Shown: positions 52,297-61,080 of the stretch, one piece after another
Position numbering within the stretch: the stretch's first letter is position 1
How the letters are laid out: the number at the start of each line of letters is the position of its first letter
Origin: Methanomethylovorans sp041447285
GTDB taxonomy: Archaea; Halobacteriota; Methanosarcinia; Methanosarcinales; Methanosarcinaceae
DNA length: 64,000 nt
Direction of reading: 5' to 3'
Assembly: GCF_041447285.1 (NCBI RefSeq)
Contig: NZ_JBGMEB010000021.1
Span: 23,648 to 87,647, forward strand
Program-made: the position numbers and the translations under genes
Notes under the pieces: model-generated
The model's database searches: none
Told to the model about the DNA's origin: nothing
Seen by the model: the letters and a program-made list of their open reading frames with translations, nothing else

Positions 52297-53511
52297 TCAC
52301 TCGTATCTTAAAGCATCTACAGGTTTCATTTTAGATGCATTGTAAGCAGGAACCACACCTGAGATTATACCTATAACCACAGCAATTGAAATTCCCAGAA
52401 CCACCAGATAAGGAGCAACTGTAATGTTAGAAATATTCATTAGTTTTCCCATGAGATAAGTAAGAATAAAACTCAATACTATCCCAATGATGCCTCCTAC
52501 AAAACCTACTAAAGCTGAATTATAAAGAAAGATCATCATAATATCAATATTATTAGCCCCGATGGCTTTCATCGTACCAATATCTTTTGTCTTTTCGAGT
52601 ACCGATGTGAACATTGTGTTAGCAATGCCTACTGATCCTACGACAAGGGAAACAGCAGCTATAGCTCCAAGGAAGAGACTCATAGAAGCAATCATTTCAC
52701 TGACAGACTCGGCCATAGACAATGAATCTGTAACAGTAAAATCTCGATCATTCTCATTCATTGCATTCCTAGAAATCATAAGTTTTTTTTCAACTTTCTC
52801 TTTGACTGTTTTTACATTATCTACATTATCAGCCTTTACAATAATCGAATCATAAACATCAGGCTTTTTATCTTCGATTAGATCAACTGCAGCATCTATA
52901 GGCATAAAAATAGAATTATCAGATTCACCGGATGCAAGTATACCTACCACTCTTACAGACTTTCCGTTGACAGTAATAATTCTGTTTAGACTTATAGGAT
53001 CATCATAAATTTCATTCGCAACTTTATATCCGATGACGGCAACGTATTTATCTGTGGGATCAAGCATTCTCCCAGATTCTAAGTCATACGTAACCATATA
53101 TTGCCACACTTGTGGATCAACACCAGTTATAGAAAGAGTTGCAGATTCACCCATATAATATGTAGACTCCCTTCCTGAGATTTGCCCTGATATAAAATCA
53201 ATATTATCAATTAGTTTAATGGATCTGATATCCGTTTTAGTAAGCTCAGCGTCTGAAGAAGTAGTTCCCCCATCCCCATGTGGAGGCCCCATAGTAGAGG
53301 AGGCTTTTGTATACCCAGGAGTGATACTGATTAATGTAAGATCCATATCTGAAAGGCGGCTTTCAATGTTTGCAGACAGAGCATTACTTAAAGAAATAAT
53401 AGTGACCACAGCTCCTATGCCTATCACAATTCCAATAATGGTAAGCCAACTGCGAAGTTTGCTGTGATAAAGAATGCTTAAGGCCATCTTGAGATAATTT
53501 CTGTTCCTCAT
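52297..53511 (-). CDS. MacB/FtsX-type ABC transporter permease
   Basis: The 404-residue protein has one N-terminal membrane helix (LRSWLTIIGIVIGIGAVVTI), a large extracellular MacB-like periplasmic-core domain (about 45-260, with GVDPQVWQYM and IIVKADNVDNV), and three C-terminal helices (about 282-304, 325-352, 367-392) with the FtsX signature VGSVGIANTMFTSVLEKTKD followed by IGTMKAIGA. The end PVDALRYE is typical. No ATPase gene is adjacent on this side, so the partner must lie elsewhere. Confidence 0.87.
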   Translation of the reverse strand: MRNRNYLKMALSILYHSKLRSWLTIIGIVIGIGAVVTIISLSNALSANIESRLSDMDLTLISITPGYTKASSTMGPPHGDGGTTSSDAELTKTDIRSIKLIDNIDFISGQISGRESTYYMGESATLSITGVDPQVWQYMVTYDLESGRMLDPTDKYVAVIGYKVANEIYDDPISLNRIITVNGKSVRVVGILASGESDNSIFMPIDAAVDLIEDKKPDVYDSIIVKADNVDNVKTVKEKVEKKLMISRNAMNENDRDFTVTDSLSMAESVSEMIASMSLFLGAIAAVSLVVGSVGIANTMFTSVLEKTKDIGTMKAIGANNIDIMMIFLYNSALVGFVGGIIGIVLSFILTYLMGKLMNISNITVAPYLVVLGISIAVVIGIISGVVPAYNASKMKPVDALRYE

Positions 53512-53667
53512 TGCCGATTTCCGCCTTTCTTTTATTTCTCATAAGTTGGTAGATCGCTTCTTTTATCTGATATGTCAAAGCAACTATGTTTTAACAAATA
53601 CCATGTTTAATATCAACTATTATATAAAATGAGTGCTATAGAACGAAATTAAGAAATCAGGGAAATA

Positions 53668-54849
53668 TTATCTCCCAAAGTAAATATTCAAGTCCGTTAT
53701 TTCAGGATTGCTTCCAATCCTTATTGGTGGACCCCATGTACCAAAACCAGATGAAACAACTACCTGGTAATCGCCTTTTCTTAAATAACCCCAGCTGTGC
53801 TCAAACACATGCCTCGAAATCAAATTATTCGGGAAAAATTGTCCGTTATGCGTGTGACCAGATAACTGCAGATCAATTCCATTGCTTTGTCCTTCGTCCA
53901 GATTATTTGGCTGATGGTCTAGCAAAATGATAGGAAGACTTTTGTCGATCCCACCCATCAGCTTGGAAAGTTGCATACGTGGTTTTCCGCTTATATTCCC
54001 TGCCATGAGATCGTCCCTGCCGACAACATAAAACAGATCATTCACTTTTACGTACTCATCAACCAGTACATTAACATCCGCTTGTTTTAAAGCCTCTACT
54101 GCAAGCTCACTACTGCGACTGATGTACTCATGATTTCCAAGCACCGCATACACACCATTTTTGGATCTTAGTTTCTTTAGTATATCTGGCATTTTCTGAC
54201 TGACAAATAATTCTACATCCTCATCTATAGTGTCTCCGACAAGAAACACGATATCCGGATTTAGTTCATTAATTTTAATAACCATTTGCTCAAGGCGCTT
54301 ATTATTGACAACCAAACCAAGATGGATGTCAGATACCATGACAGCATGGATTTTTGACAGATCTTTCGATGCCTTATTTATACGGATATTGTAGTGTACA
54401 ACACGTGGATGAAGAGCATTCCAGGTCCCATACAGCAAAAGAACAATGATAATGAACAAAACACCAAAACCGAAATATGGTGCAGGGTAGCTAATTACCT
54501 GAGCATTTGGATAGATAGTATTAATGGAGAAATGGAAAACATCCAGAAAAAACCAGATCAGGAGCGAGTAATACACAGAACCTAACCAATAGTCTCCTAT
54601 TATAGTGATACGATCATTAATATAGTCCGGAAAAAGTCTCTTACACACCCTTGCTCCAAAAAGAGATATTGAACAAATAAAGTAAATACTCCAGAAGAAT
54701 AAAGAGTAAGGCTCAATAAACGGCTTCATTGACTGAAAAAAGCGTAAACCCACGTAATAGCTAACAGCAAGATAGATTGGAAAGAAAAAGATAAAAATAA
54801 CAATAGAAAACAAAATTATCGTTTTTCTGTTTCTCATTTTATCTGCCAT
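53668..54849 (-). CDS. Membrane-anchored metallophosphoesterase (YkuE-like)
   Basis: The 393-residue protein has about four membrane helices in its first 150 residues, then a calcineurin-like phosphoesterase domain: MVSDIHLGLV (D-x-H), FLVGDTIDED (GD), LGNHEYI (GNHE), LLDHQPN and LSGHTHNGQFFP (GH-x-H), which supply all metal ligands. Members of this group act on lipid or nucleotide phosphates at the membrane; the substrate is unknown. The gene precedes the FtsX-type permease gene with a 156-bp gap, on the same strand. Confidence 0.85.
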   Translation of the reverse strand: MADKMRNRKTIILFSIVIFIFFFPIYLAVSYYVGLRFFQSMKPFIEPYSLFFWSIYFICSISLFGARVCKRLFPDYINDRITIIGDYWLGSVYYSLLIWFFLDVFHFSINTIYPNAQVISYPAPYFGFGVLFIIIVLLLYGTWNALHPRVVHYNIRINKASKDLSKIHAVMVSDIHLGLVVNNKRLEQMVIKINELNPDIVFLVGDTIDEDVELFVSQKMPDILKKLRSKNGVYAVLGNHEYISRSSELAVEALKQADVNVLVDEYVKVNDLFYVVGRDDLMAGNISGKPRMQLSKLMGGIDKSLPIILLDHQPNNLDEGQSNGIDLQLSGHTHNGQFFPNNLISRHVFEHSWGYLRKGDYQVVVSSGFGTWGPPIRIGSNPEITDLNIYFGR

Positions 54850-55132
54850 AATACCAGTATAAGAGGATCTTTTAAACTACGTTATGTAGTCTCATATATT
54901 TAAAGAGGCCATTAACTTAAAAGCTGATCTTAGATTACCAAAAATGGATACTTATTTTCGAAGTCAATGGTATTTAACCCTTGGGAAACATGCTGAACAA
55001 AATTAATTAGGTCTGCATAGAAATAAGAGAACTTCACATATTCTGTGCTCATAATGATGAGTAACATCCATCTGATTGGAGAAATATTTATATAGTGATA
55101 GCACAAAGGATAGTCTTGTAGAAGGGGCAAAA
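54850..55132. other. Intergenic region with promoter of the mini-operon
   Basis: Nothing gene-like is seen up to 55080. AAATATTTATATAG (55083-55096) is a good TATA box and would place a transcript start about 20 bases before the GTG at 55133. Confidence 0.45.
55083..55096 (+). promoter_or_regulatory. TATA-box promoter of the two-peptide mini-operon
   Basis: AAATATTTATATAG, preceded by GGAGA, fits a BRE/TATA element. It lies about 50 bp before the start of the first small gene, leaving a short leader that contains GAAGGGG. Confidence 0.45.
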
Positions 55133-55222
55133 GTGGCAACTGCTACAAAAAACAATGATTATTGTTGGAATGGAAGTAGAGTAAAAATATCATATAAAAC
55201 GGAAAAGAAGTGGTATAAATGA
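55133..55222 (+). CDS. 29-residue basic peptide (candidate)
   Basis: GTG 55133 follows GAAGGGG at good spacing. The peptide contains NNDYCWNGSRVKISYK and ends KTEKKWYK; it is basic and has one Cys. No family is recognised. Its stop overlaps the start of the next peptide (ATGA), which suggests translation of both. Confidence 0.4.
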   Translation: MATATKNNDYCWNGSRVKISYKTEKKWYK

Positions 55223-55302
55223 TACTCAAGACAATAAAGTTTGGAGTTTACGGATGCATAATTGCTGCAGCAGTAGTGTATGCTCAATTTAACAACAAGT
55301 AA
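55219..55302 (+). CDS. 27-residue single-helix membrane peptide (candidate)
   Basis: ATG 55219 overlaps the previous stop. The peptide has one membrane helix (FGVYGCIIAAAVVYAQF) between a basic N-terminus (MILKTIK) and a short NNK tail. A hairpin follows eight bases after its stop. Function unknown; it could be a small regulator or subunit of a membrane complex. Confidence 0.45.
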   Translation: MILKTIKFGVYGCIIAAAVVYAQFNNK

Positions 55303-55310
55303 TCAGAAAT

Positions 55311-55327
55311 ATGTGGTTCCGCCACAT
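55311..55327 (+). terminator. Hairpin after the two-peptide mini-operon
   Basis: ATGTGG / CCACAT, 6 bp, with loop TTCCG, running into TTTTC; it is located eight bases behind the second small gene. Confidence 0.45.
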
Positions 55328-55599
55328 TTTCAAATTCTAAAGTTGATAAGGCTTTTACACTATCAACCAAAAATAAGTAACTAAGATACCCTTGTGGTAT
55401 CTGAAAATAACTCTTTTTCACGATTTGCAAGTGGATTTAGTAGACTACCTTATTTGTTGCTATTGTCCTTAAACCATGACATAACCAAGACATTTAGGAT
55501 ACTCAAGCAGCATATAGCAATATTATAAATACGATACAATTTTAACTATTTCACAGATCATTGCAACAATGAGTTTCGTGCTTTGTGGAACAACATAAT

Positions 55600-56685
55600 A
55601 TGACAACCAGGTTTGTAAAAAGAGCTTACGAAAAATTCGGCCTGCCTCCCGGAACCATAGTCCATGTGGGCGAAAAAAGGGCAGAAACAGTGAATATAAC
55701 TGTAATCGATTACGACAAGGACCACTTGCAAATAAAAAGGGTATCAGATATTGAAGAAGTATTCCCATTCAGAGACAGTCCCACTGTGACATGGATAAAC
55801 ATAGATGGAATACACGATGCAACAATCATTGAACGTCTTGGAACCCATTTCAATATTCATCCCCTTGTCCTTGAAGATATTCTTCATACTACACAGCGTC
55901 CAAAAGTAGAGGATTTTGAAAATTATATCTACATTGTGCTGCGCATGTTCTACCTGCAAGATAAAACAAACGAACGTGAAGTTGATACCGAAATAATATC
56001 CGAGCAAGTAAGCCTTATTCTTGGAACTAATTTTGTAATCTCTTTCCAGGAAGCCGGAGGCGATACCTTTGATCCTGTACGTACAAGAATAAAGAACTCA
56101 AAGGGACGCATCAAAGAGCTGGGAGCTGATTATCTTGCTTATGCACTCATCGATTCCATTGTCGATAACTATTTTGTGATCCTTGAAAAGCTTGGAGAAC
56201 GCATTGAAATATTGGAAGATGAACTACTGGATGAACCCACACCCGATACACTTGAAGAATTGCACGAATTAAAAAATGAGATGATATTTCTGCGTAAATC
56301 CGCATGGCCTTTGCGTGAAGTCTCTAACAGTCTTTTAAGGCTCGAATCTGGACTAATTACTAAATTTACTCAAACCTATATTAAAGACGTATATGACCAC
56401 ACCATCCAAATAATAGATACAATAGAAACTTACCGTGACATGTTATCCGGAATGATGGATATATACCTCTCCAGTGTGAGTAATCGTATGAATGAAGTAA
56501 TGAAAATTCTCACGATCATCGCTACCATATTCATTCCATTAACTTTCCTTGCAGGGGTATATGGCATGAATTTCCAATACATGCCAGAACTTTCATGGAA
56601 ATGGGGATACCCAGTCCTTTGGTGTATAATGATTACTATTGGATTATTCATGTTCTCCTTTTTCAGAAAAAAGAAATGGTTATAA
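55600..56685 (+). CDS. corA: CorA-type Mg2+/Co2+ transporter
   Basis: I start at ATG 55600 (MTTRFVKRAYEKFGL), because a GTG at 55585 has no ribosome site; the product has 361 residues. The large soluble N-terminal domain contains the WINIDGIHD segment and a long helix (about 205-300). Two C-terminal membrane helices follow with the selectivity motif YGMNF between them, followed by a Pro/Trp-rich loop and the basic end FRKKKWL. It forms a pentameric channel for Mg2+ or other divalent ions. DUF432 and MscS genes follow on the same strand. Confidence 0.9.
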   Translation: MTTRFVKRAYEKFGLPPGTIVHVGEKRAETVNITVIDYDKDHLQIKRVSDIEEVFPFRDSPTVTWINIDGIHDATIIERLGTHFNIHPLVLEDILHTTQRPKVEDFENYIYIVLRMFYLQDKTNEREVDTEIISEQVSLILGTNFVISFQEAGGDTFDPVRTRIKNSKGRIKELGADYLAYALIDSIVDNYFVILEKLGERIEILEDELLDEPTPDTLEELHELKNEMIFLRKSAWPLREVSNSLLRLESGLITKFTQTYIKDVYDHTIQIIDTIETYRDMLSGMMDIYLSSVSNRMNEVMKILTIIATIFIPLTFLAGVYGMNFQYMPELSWKWGYPVLWCIMITIGLFMFSFFRKKKWL

Positions 56686-56726
56686 GCAATGAGATACTTC
56701 ATATATATTATTTTATGGAAATAATT

Positions 56727-57437
56727 ATGTATGGAATACATGAATCTCCCTTCAACCTGGACATAGACGGTGTTTCTATAACAGTGGAAAAGCAAAACAA
56801 TTCACTTCTATATCGGAGATCAGGACTTGTGGGGAGCTGTCAAAAATTACTATTACAAGATTCATGCAGTTTCTTACTCAATCCAATAGAACCTGTAAAT
56901 ATGCCCAAAAGGCTTACCCACTTCCTGCAAGTAGCACTCCAAAATACAGTTATTCTTGAACCTGGAACTACTCGAAAAATCTACATCACATTTCCTATAG
57001 AAATAGGAGTATTCATACCCCAGGGAAAAGAAGATTATGAAATTATTGACATTTTTTCACTTGCACGATATAAGTATACATTATATGGCGTTCCAAGCAA
57101 CGGTATCATTTGTAAATACTGGGAAAGTGAAGTTTTCCTTTCCCCCCCGGAAACACATCCCCTGTATACAGGTTATATCGATTTGAAAATAGTCAATGAT
57201 TCCGACCACCTTATAGAGATCAATAAGTGCATATTCAACGCCTATGGCATGAAGATCTATTATGAAGAAAATAAAGTTGTGATGAAAGCAGTAATGAAGA
57301 TCCCAAGCCGAAAACTAGCTGAAACGGAGTTTATTAACTGCCCTGGAAAAGGTAAGTTTAAAAAAGCTATGGAACTCTATGTATCATCCAAACTAAGAGT
57401 GACCGGAACTAAGTGTATCATGGAGTATGGCCTATGA
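56727..57437 (+). CDS. DUF432 protein
   Basis: I start at ATG 56727 (MYGIHESPFNLDIDG), 41 bp after corA; the longer frame from 56595 would lie inside corA. The 236-residue protein shows the DUF432 pattern: ITVEKQNNSLLYRR, LEPGTTRKIYITFPIEIGVF and HPLYTGYIDLKIVND. DUF432 genes in archaea commonly precede or are fused to MscS channels, and here the last 4 bp overlap the MscS start (ATGA). It has no membrane helix and is probably a cytosolic partner of the channel. Confidence 0.8.
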   Translation: MYGIHESPFNLDIDGVSITVEKQNNSLLYRRSGLVGSCQKLLLQDSCSFLLNPIEPVNMPKRLTHFLQVALQNTVILEPGTTRKIYITFPIEIGVFIPQGKEDYEIIDIFSLARYKYTLYGVPSNGIICKYWESEVFLSPPETHPLYTGYIDLKIVNDSDHLIEINKCIFNAYGMKIYYEENKVVMKAVMKIPSRKLAETEFINCPGKGKFKKAMELYVSSKLRVTGTKCIMEYGL

Positions 57438-58309
57438 ACAGCACGCTTAACGATACTTCAATGATCCCACTATCAGATTACTCCATACTATTTTTTAGGA
57501 TTACACTCATAACCTCGGTTATAATCATTTCTATGATATTAGGGAAAATACTGTCCATGTACCTGATGAAGGCTCTGCAGGACAAGTTGGACAGGAAACA
57601 GCTTAGCATGCTGCTCAAACTCATGCGCTACAGTTTTGTATTTGTAGCTATTGTTTTTTTTATAATCCCGGTTATGGGAGTAGAGCTTTCAAGTATGCTC
57701 CTTGCGGGCGGAGTATTGGGTATCATCCTGGGTATTGCAGGCCAGAGTATAGTTGCAAATCTTATTTCCGGAATATTTTTGACCCTTGAAAGACCCATAA
57801 AGATAGGAGACCAGGTCAATATAGACGGTAATGCAGGTATAATTGAAGACATTACTTTTGTTTCCACTATTATAAGAACATTCGATGGACTATACGTAAG
57901 ATTGCCAAACGAGAAAGTTTTTATTAATAATATCACAAACTACGCAGTAAATGTAGCAAGAAGATTTGAATACATGATAGGGATCACTTATGATAGCGAT
58001 GCTGAAAAGGCAATTTCAATTATCAAAGCCATCATAGATGATGATCCCATAGCTTTTAAAAATCCCAGTCCTACCGTGTTTGTGGATAAACTCGACGATA
58101 ATGCAGTCAATATTTTTATAAGGATTTGGGCCCCCTCCAGTGAATGGTATTCTGTTAAGACCAGAATACTATGGGTTATTAAAACCACACTTGAAGAGAA
58201 TGGTATTAAGATCGCCTTACCACAGCGTACATTATGGTTTGCTAACAGTATGCCTGTAAATAATATAGAAAATAGCGAGAAAGGGTGGTCTTCCACTCCA
58301 TATCAATAA
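57434..58309 (+). CDS. mscS: MscS-family mechanosensitive channel
   Basis: From ATG 57434 the product has 291 residues. Three membrane helices (about 20-45, 62-84, 90-112) are followed by the pore-lining segment SSMLLAGGVLGIILGIAGQS and the MscS core: RPIKIGDQVNIDGNAGIIED (beta domain) and VRLPNEKVFINNITNY, then the C-terminal alpha/beta domain. It releases solutes upon hypo-osmotic shock. Overlap with DUF432 and nearness to corA suggest one unit for ion and turgor balance. Confidence 0.88.
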   Translation: MNSTLNDTSMIPLSDYSILFFRITLITSVIIISMILGKILSMYLMKALQDKLDRKQLSMLLKLMRYSFVFVAIVFFIIPVMGVELSSMLLAGGVLGIILGIAGQSIVANLISGIFLTLERPIKIGDQVNIDGNAGIIEDITFVSTIIRTFDGLYVRLPNEKVFINNITNYAVNVARRFEYMIGITYDSDAEKAISIIKAIIDDDPIAFKNPSPTVFVDKLDDNAVNIFIRIWAPSSEWYSVKTRILWVIKTTLEENGIKIALPQRTLWFANSMPVNNIENSEKGWSSTPYQ

Positions 58310-58367
58310 ACAGGCTTACAGCTGTCGATAACACAATATATTGTAATTATACGATTAGCTTCAGCTG

Positions 58368-58383
58368 AAAAAACATATATACT
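58368..58383 (+). promoter_or_regulatory. TATA-box promoter of the S-layer gene
   Basis: AAAAAACATATATACT, an A-rich BRE plus TATA, lies about 60 bp upstream of the S-layer start; TAGGAGAG follows as ribosome site just before the ATG. Confidence 0.45.
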
Positions 58384-58436
58384 GTTAAAATAATACTTTT
58401 TTTGCAGATAGTAAATGTTGTAGGAGAGATAAATAT

Positions 58437-61025
58437 ATGAAAATAAAAATATTGTTGGCTACGTTACTTTGTATTGGGCTGTTATGTACTACAGCTCTTG
58501 CAGTAACTGCAAATAATTCAACAGGAAATAGAATATGGGATGCTAACCAAAATCCCTCTCTTGAATATTCATGGACACCTCTAAGTTACTCTGGATTCTA
58601 CTATGACCTTAACTCTGGAGAAGGGTCTGAAACGCTGACCGTTAAACTGGACAGCTATACAGACAGATCCATTGAAGAAAGCGATCTTGTTTATTCCACA
58701 AAACCAATTGAAACCGATTTTGAACACGACGATTGGGGATCTTTCCAGATAATTGGTTTTATGGCAGAAAGGTACTTTGCCGGATATTCCGGTAATACAG
58801 TATTTGCAAAAGAAGTTAGCCTGATATCTGATGGCCAGCTTGCAAAAGTGCTAATAGATGAAGATGATGAAAAATCATTATTTACAGGCTCATCACTGGT
58901 TATGGAAGAAGGATATGTGCTGGACATTACAGAAGTTGATCTTAACGGTAATAAAGTGTTTGTTACACTTAAGAAAGATGGCACACAAGTAGATAGCACA
59001 GTAATTGCTGCAAATCAGGACTACATTTACAAGACCAGAGTGGGTTCTACAGATGACTTCCCTCTGATAGTAGTACATATGAATGAAATCTTCAGAGGAA
59101 CTGAGAGCAATGCAGTCTTCGTAAAAGGCGTCTTCCAGGTATCTGATAACTATATATCAGTAAGCGGCAGCGACAAATATGGAAAGATGGAAGTTCAGAC
59201 TGTTTCTTCTGAAAAAATAACTATGGAAAATCCTGATGTAATAAATCTTAATGCAGGTAAGACGATCAATATAATGGGAAAACTTAATTTTGTTGTTGCT
59301 GACGATACAGAACTTCGCTTTGCTCCTGTTGTAGACATGAAGGAGCCAGGCACATACGAGTTACGCGGCACAGTAGCTGATGGAGTATATAAGTGGACCT
59401 CACTGAACTTCGAAGGTTTCTATTACAATATAGACGAAGGTATAGGAACAGAGTCACTTGAAGTCAAATCCCTTAACGGCAGAACAATAGCTGATGATCA
59501 GCTTGTATATTCAACAACTGCTCAAGAAGTAAGTTTTGATCATGATGACTGGGGTAAGTTCGAAGTAATAGGTTTCCTTGCGGAGAAATACTTTGCCGGT
59601 TATCCCGACAACGCATTCACCAAGTCCGATAGCTTGGTATCTCAAGGTCAGCTTGCAAAAGTACTGATAGATAATGATGATAAGAAATCTGCATATCCAG
59701 GATCTGCACTCATACTTGAAAATGGATATACACTTGAAGTCGTAGACGTTGACCTCAATGGCGATAAAGTGCGCGTTTCACTTAAAAAGAATGGAGAAGA
59801 AGTAGATACCTCTATCCTTACATCCAACAGTGATTATGTTTACAAAACAGAGCTTGGATCTTCCGAGGATGTACCATTGATAGTAGTCCATTTCAATGAG
59901 ATATTTAGAGGTACTGAGCTTGATGCCGTGTTTATACAGGGTATATTCCAGATATCTGATGAGTACGTTACCCTGGAAGGTTCAGATAAGTTTGGGAAAA
60001 TGGAAGTTACCAGTATTTCAGATACCGGCATAACTCTTAAGAACGGCAATTCAATCTCACTTACAAAGGACAATGTCATTAGTTTGATGGGAGATATTTC
60101 AATAAAAGTAGCAGATTCTGATACATTGAGATACTACCCCTTTGTAGAAGTATCCACAGCATCTTCTGAACAATTATCAATAGGAATACCTGCTACCATC
60201 ACAGCAGGGCAATCTGTGAAGATCAATGTTACATCACAGGGTGCAGCCGTAGAGGGTGCAACAATAAAGATAGATGATGTTGAAAAGGGAACTACATCTA
60301 ACGAAGGTGTACTTGCTCTTACTCTGAGTGAAACAGGGTCATTTGAAGTGACTGCCGAAAAAGAAGGTTACGTCACAGGTACTGCAAATGTTGAGGTAAT
60401 ATCCGCAGATGATGCCACTAAGAAACTAGAGATAGAAGTCAGCCCTGAGAATGTATTGGCTGGTAATGTGATGTCTATCTCCGTAAAGAAAGCTATTGGT
60501 GGCGAACCTGTGAGCGGTGTAGCTATCTTCTACGATGGTACTGCAATAGGTAATACTTCAAATGCAGGTGTGCTTTCATACACTCCAAAAGATGCAGGAG
60601 TACACAAGATCAAAGCACAAGGAACTGGCTTCCTCCAGACAGAGATAACCTTCGAGGTAAAGTCTGTGGAAAGCATGTTCAAGTATTCTGATCTTGTGAT
60701 AGAACCAGGCATTGCCGAACAGGGAAAAGCTGTGTCTGTCAATGTTAACGTATCAAATACTGGCACTTCTGCAGGTGAGATTCAGGTGGAACTGTTGCTA
60801 AACGGAAATGTGACTGATACTCAGAAAGTTTCCCTTGCAGCAGGAGAACAAAAGGTACTGGAGTTTACCACAACAGCAAACAATACTGGTACAACCAAGG
60901 TTCAGATAGGAGATCAACAGGGCACATTTGAAGTAACGGAAAAGACTCCTTTTGTCGGTATCTTTGCGGCTATAGCCATAGTAGCAATGGCTGCTGTATT
61001 CATAAATAGGAGAAACAAGAAATAA
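58437..61025 (+). CDS. S-layer protein with two Methanosarcina-type S-layer domains
   Basis: The 862-residue protein has a signal peptide (1-22), two tandem S-layer (DUF1608) domains (about 30-305 and 307-575), each with GFYY, F-x-HDDWG-x-F-x-IGF-x-AE and YFAGY and VVHMNEIFRGTE or VVHFNEIFRGTE, then two small Ig/carboxypeptidase-regulatory-like domains (about 585-745), a CARDB-like domain (about 752-835) and a C-terminal helix with basic tail NRRNKK (838-862) carrying PFVG as in PGF-type anchors. It should be a major lattice protein of the cell wall. The start has TAGGAGAG upstream. Confidence 0.9.
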   Translation: MKIKILLATLLCIGLLCTTALAVTANNSTGNRIWDANQNPSLEYSWTPLSYSGFYYDLNSGEGSETLTVKLDSYTDRSIEESDLVYSTKPIETDFEHDDWGSFQIIGFMAERYFAGYSGNTVFAKEVSLISDGQLAKVLIDEDDEKSLFTGSSLVMEEGYVLDITEVDLNGNKVFVTLKKDGTQVDSTVIAANQDYIYKTRVGSTDDFPLIVVHMNEIFRGTESNAVFVKGVFQVSDNYISVSGSDKYGKMEVQTVSSEKITMENPDVINLNAGKTINIMGKLNFVVADDTELRFAPVVDMKEPGTYELRGTVADGVYKWTSLNFEGFYYNIDEGIGTESLEVKSLNGRTIADDQLVYSTTAQEVSFDHDDWGKFEVIGFLAEKYFAGYPDNAFTKSDSLVSQGQLAKVLIDNDDKKSAYPGSALILENGYTLEVVDVDLNGDKVRVSLKKNGEEVDTSILTSNSDYVYKTELGSSEDVPLIVVHFNEIFRGTELDAVFIQGIFQISDEYVTLEGSDKFGKMEVTSISDTGITLKNGNSISLTKDNVISLMGDISIKVADSDTLRYYPFVEVSTASSEQLSIGIPATITAGQSVKINVTSQGAAVEGATIKIDDVEKGTTSNEGVLALTLSETGSFEVTAEKEGYVTGTANVEVISADDATKKLEIEVSPENVLAGNVMSISVKKAIGGEPVSGVAIFYDGTAIGNTSNAGVLSYTPKDAGVHKIKAQGTGFLQTEITFEVKSVESMFKYSDLVIEPGIAEQGKAVSVNVNVSNTGTSAGEIQVELLLNGNVTDTQKVSLAAGEQKVLEFTTTANNTGTTKVQIGDQQGTFEVTEKTPFVGIFAAIAIVAMAAVFINRRNKK

Positions 61026-61035
61026 AGCAATGAAT

Positions 61036-61062
61036 GGAGGAAATATCCTCCTTTTTCTTTTT
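61036..61062 (+). terminator. Terminator of the S-layer gene
   Basis: Perfect stem GGAGGA / TCCTCC with loop AATA (61036-61051), followed by TTTTTCTTTTTT. It lies ten bases behind the stop codon. Confidence 0.75.
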
Positions 61063-61080
61063 TATCTCAATAACTACTTT

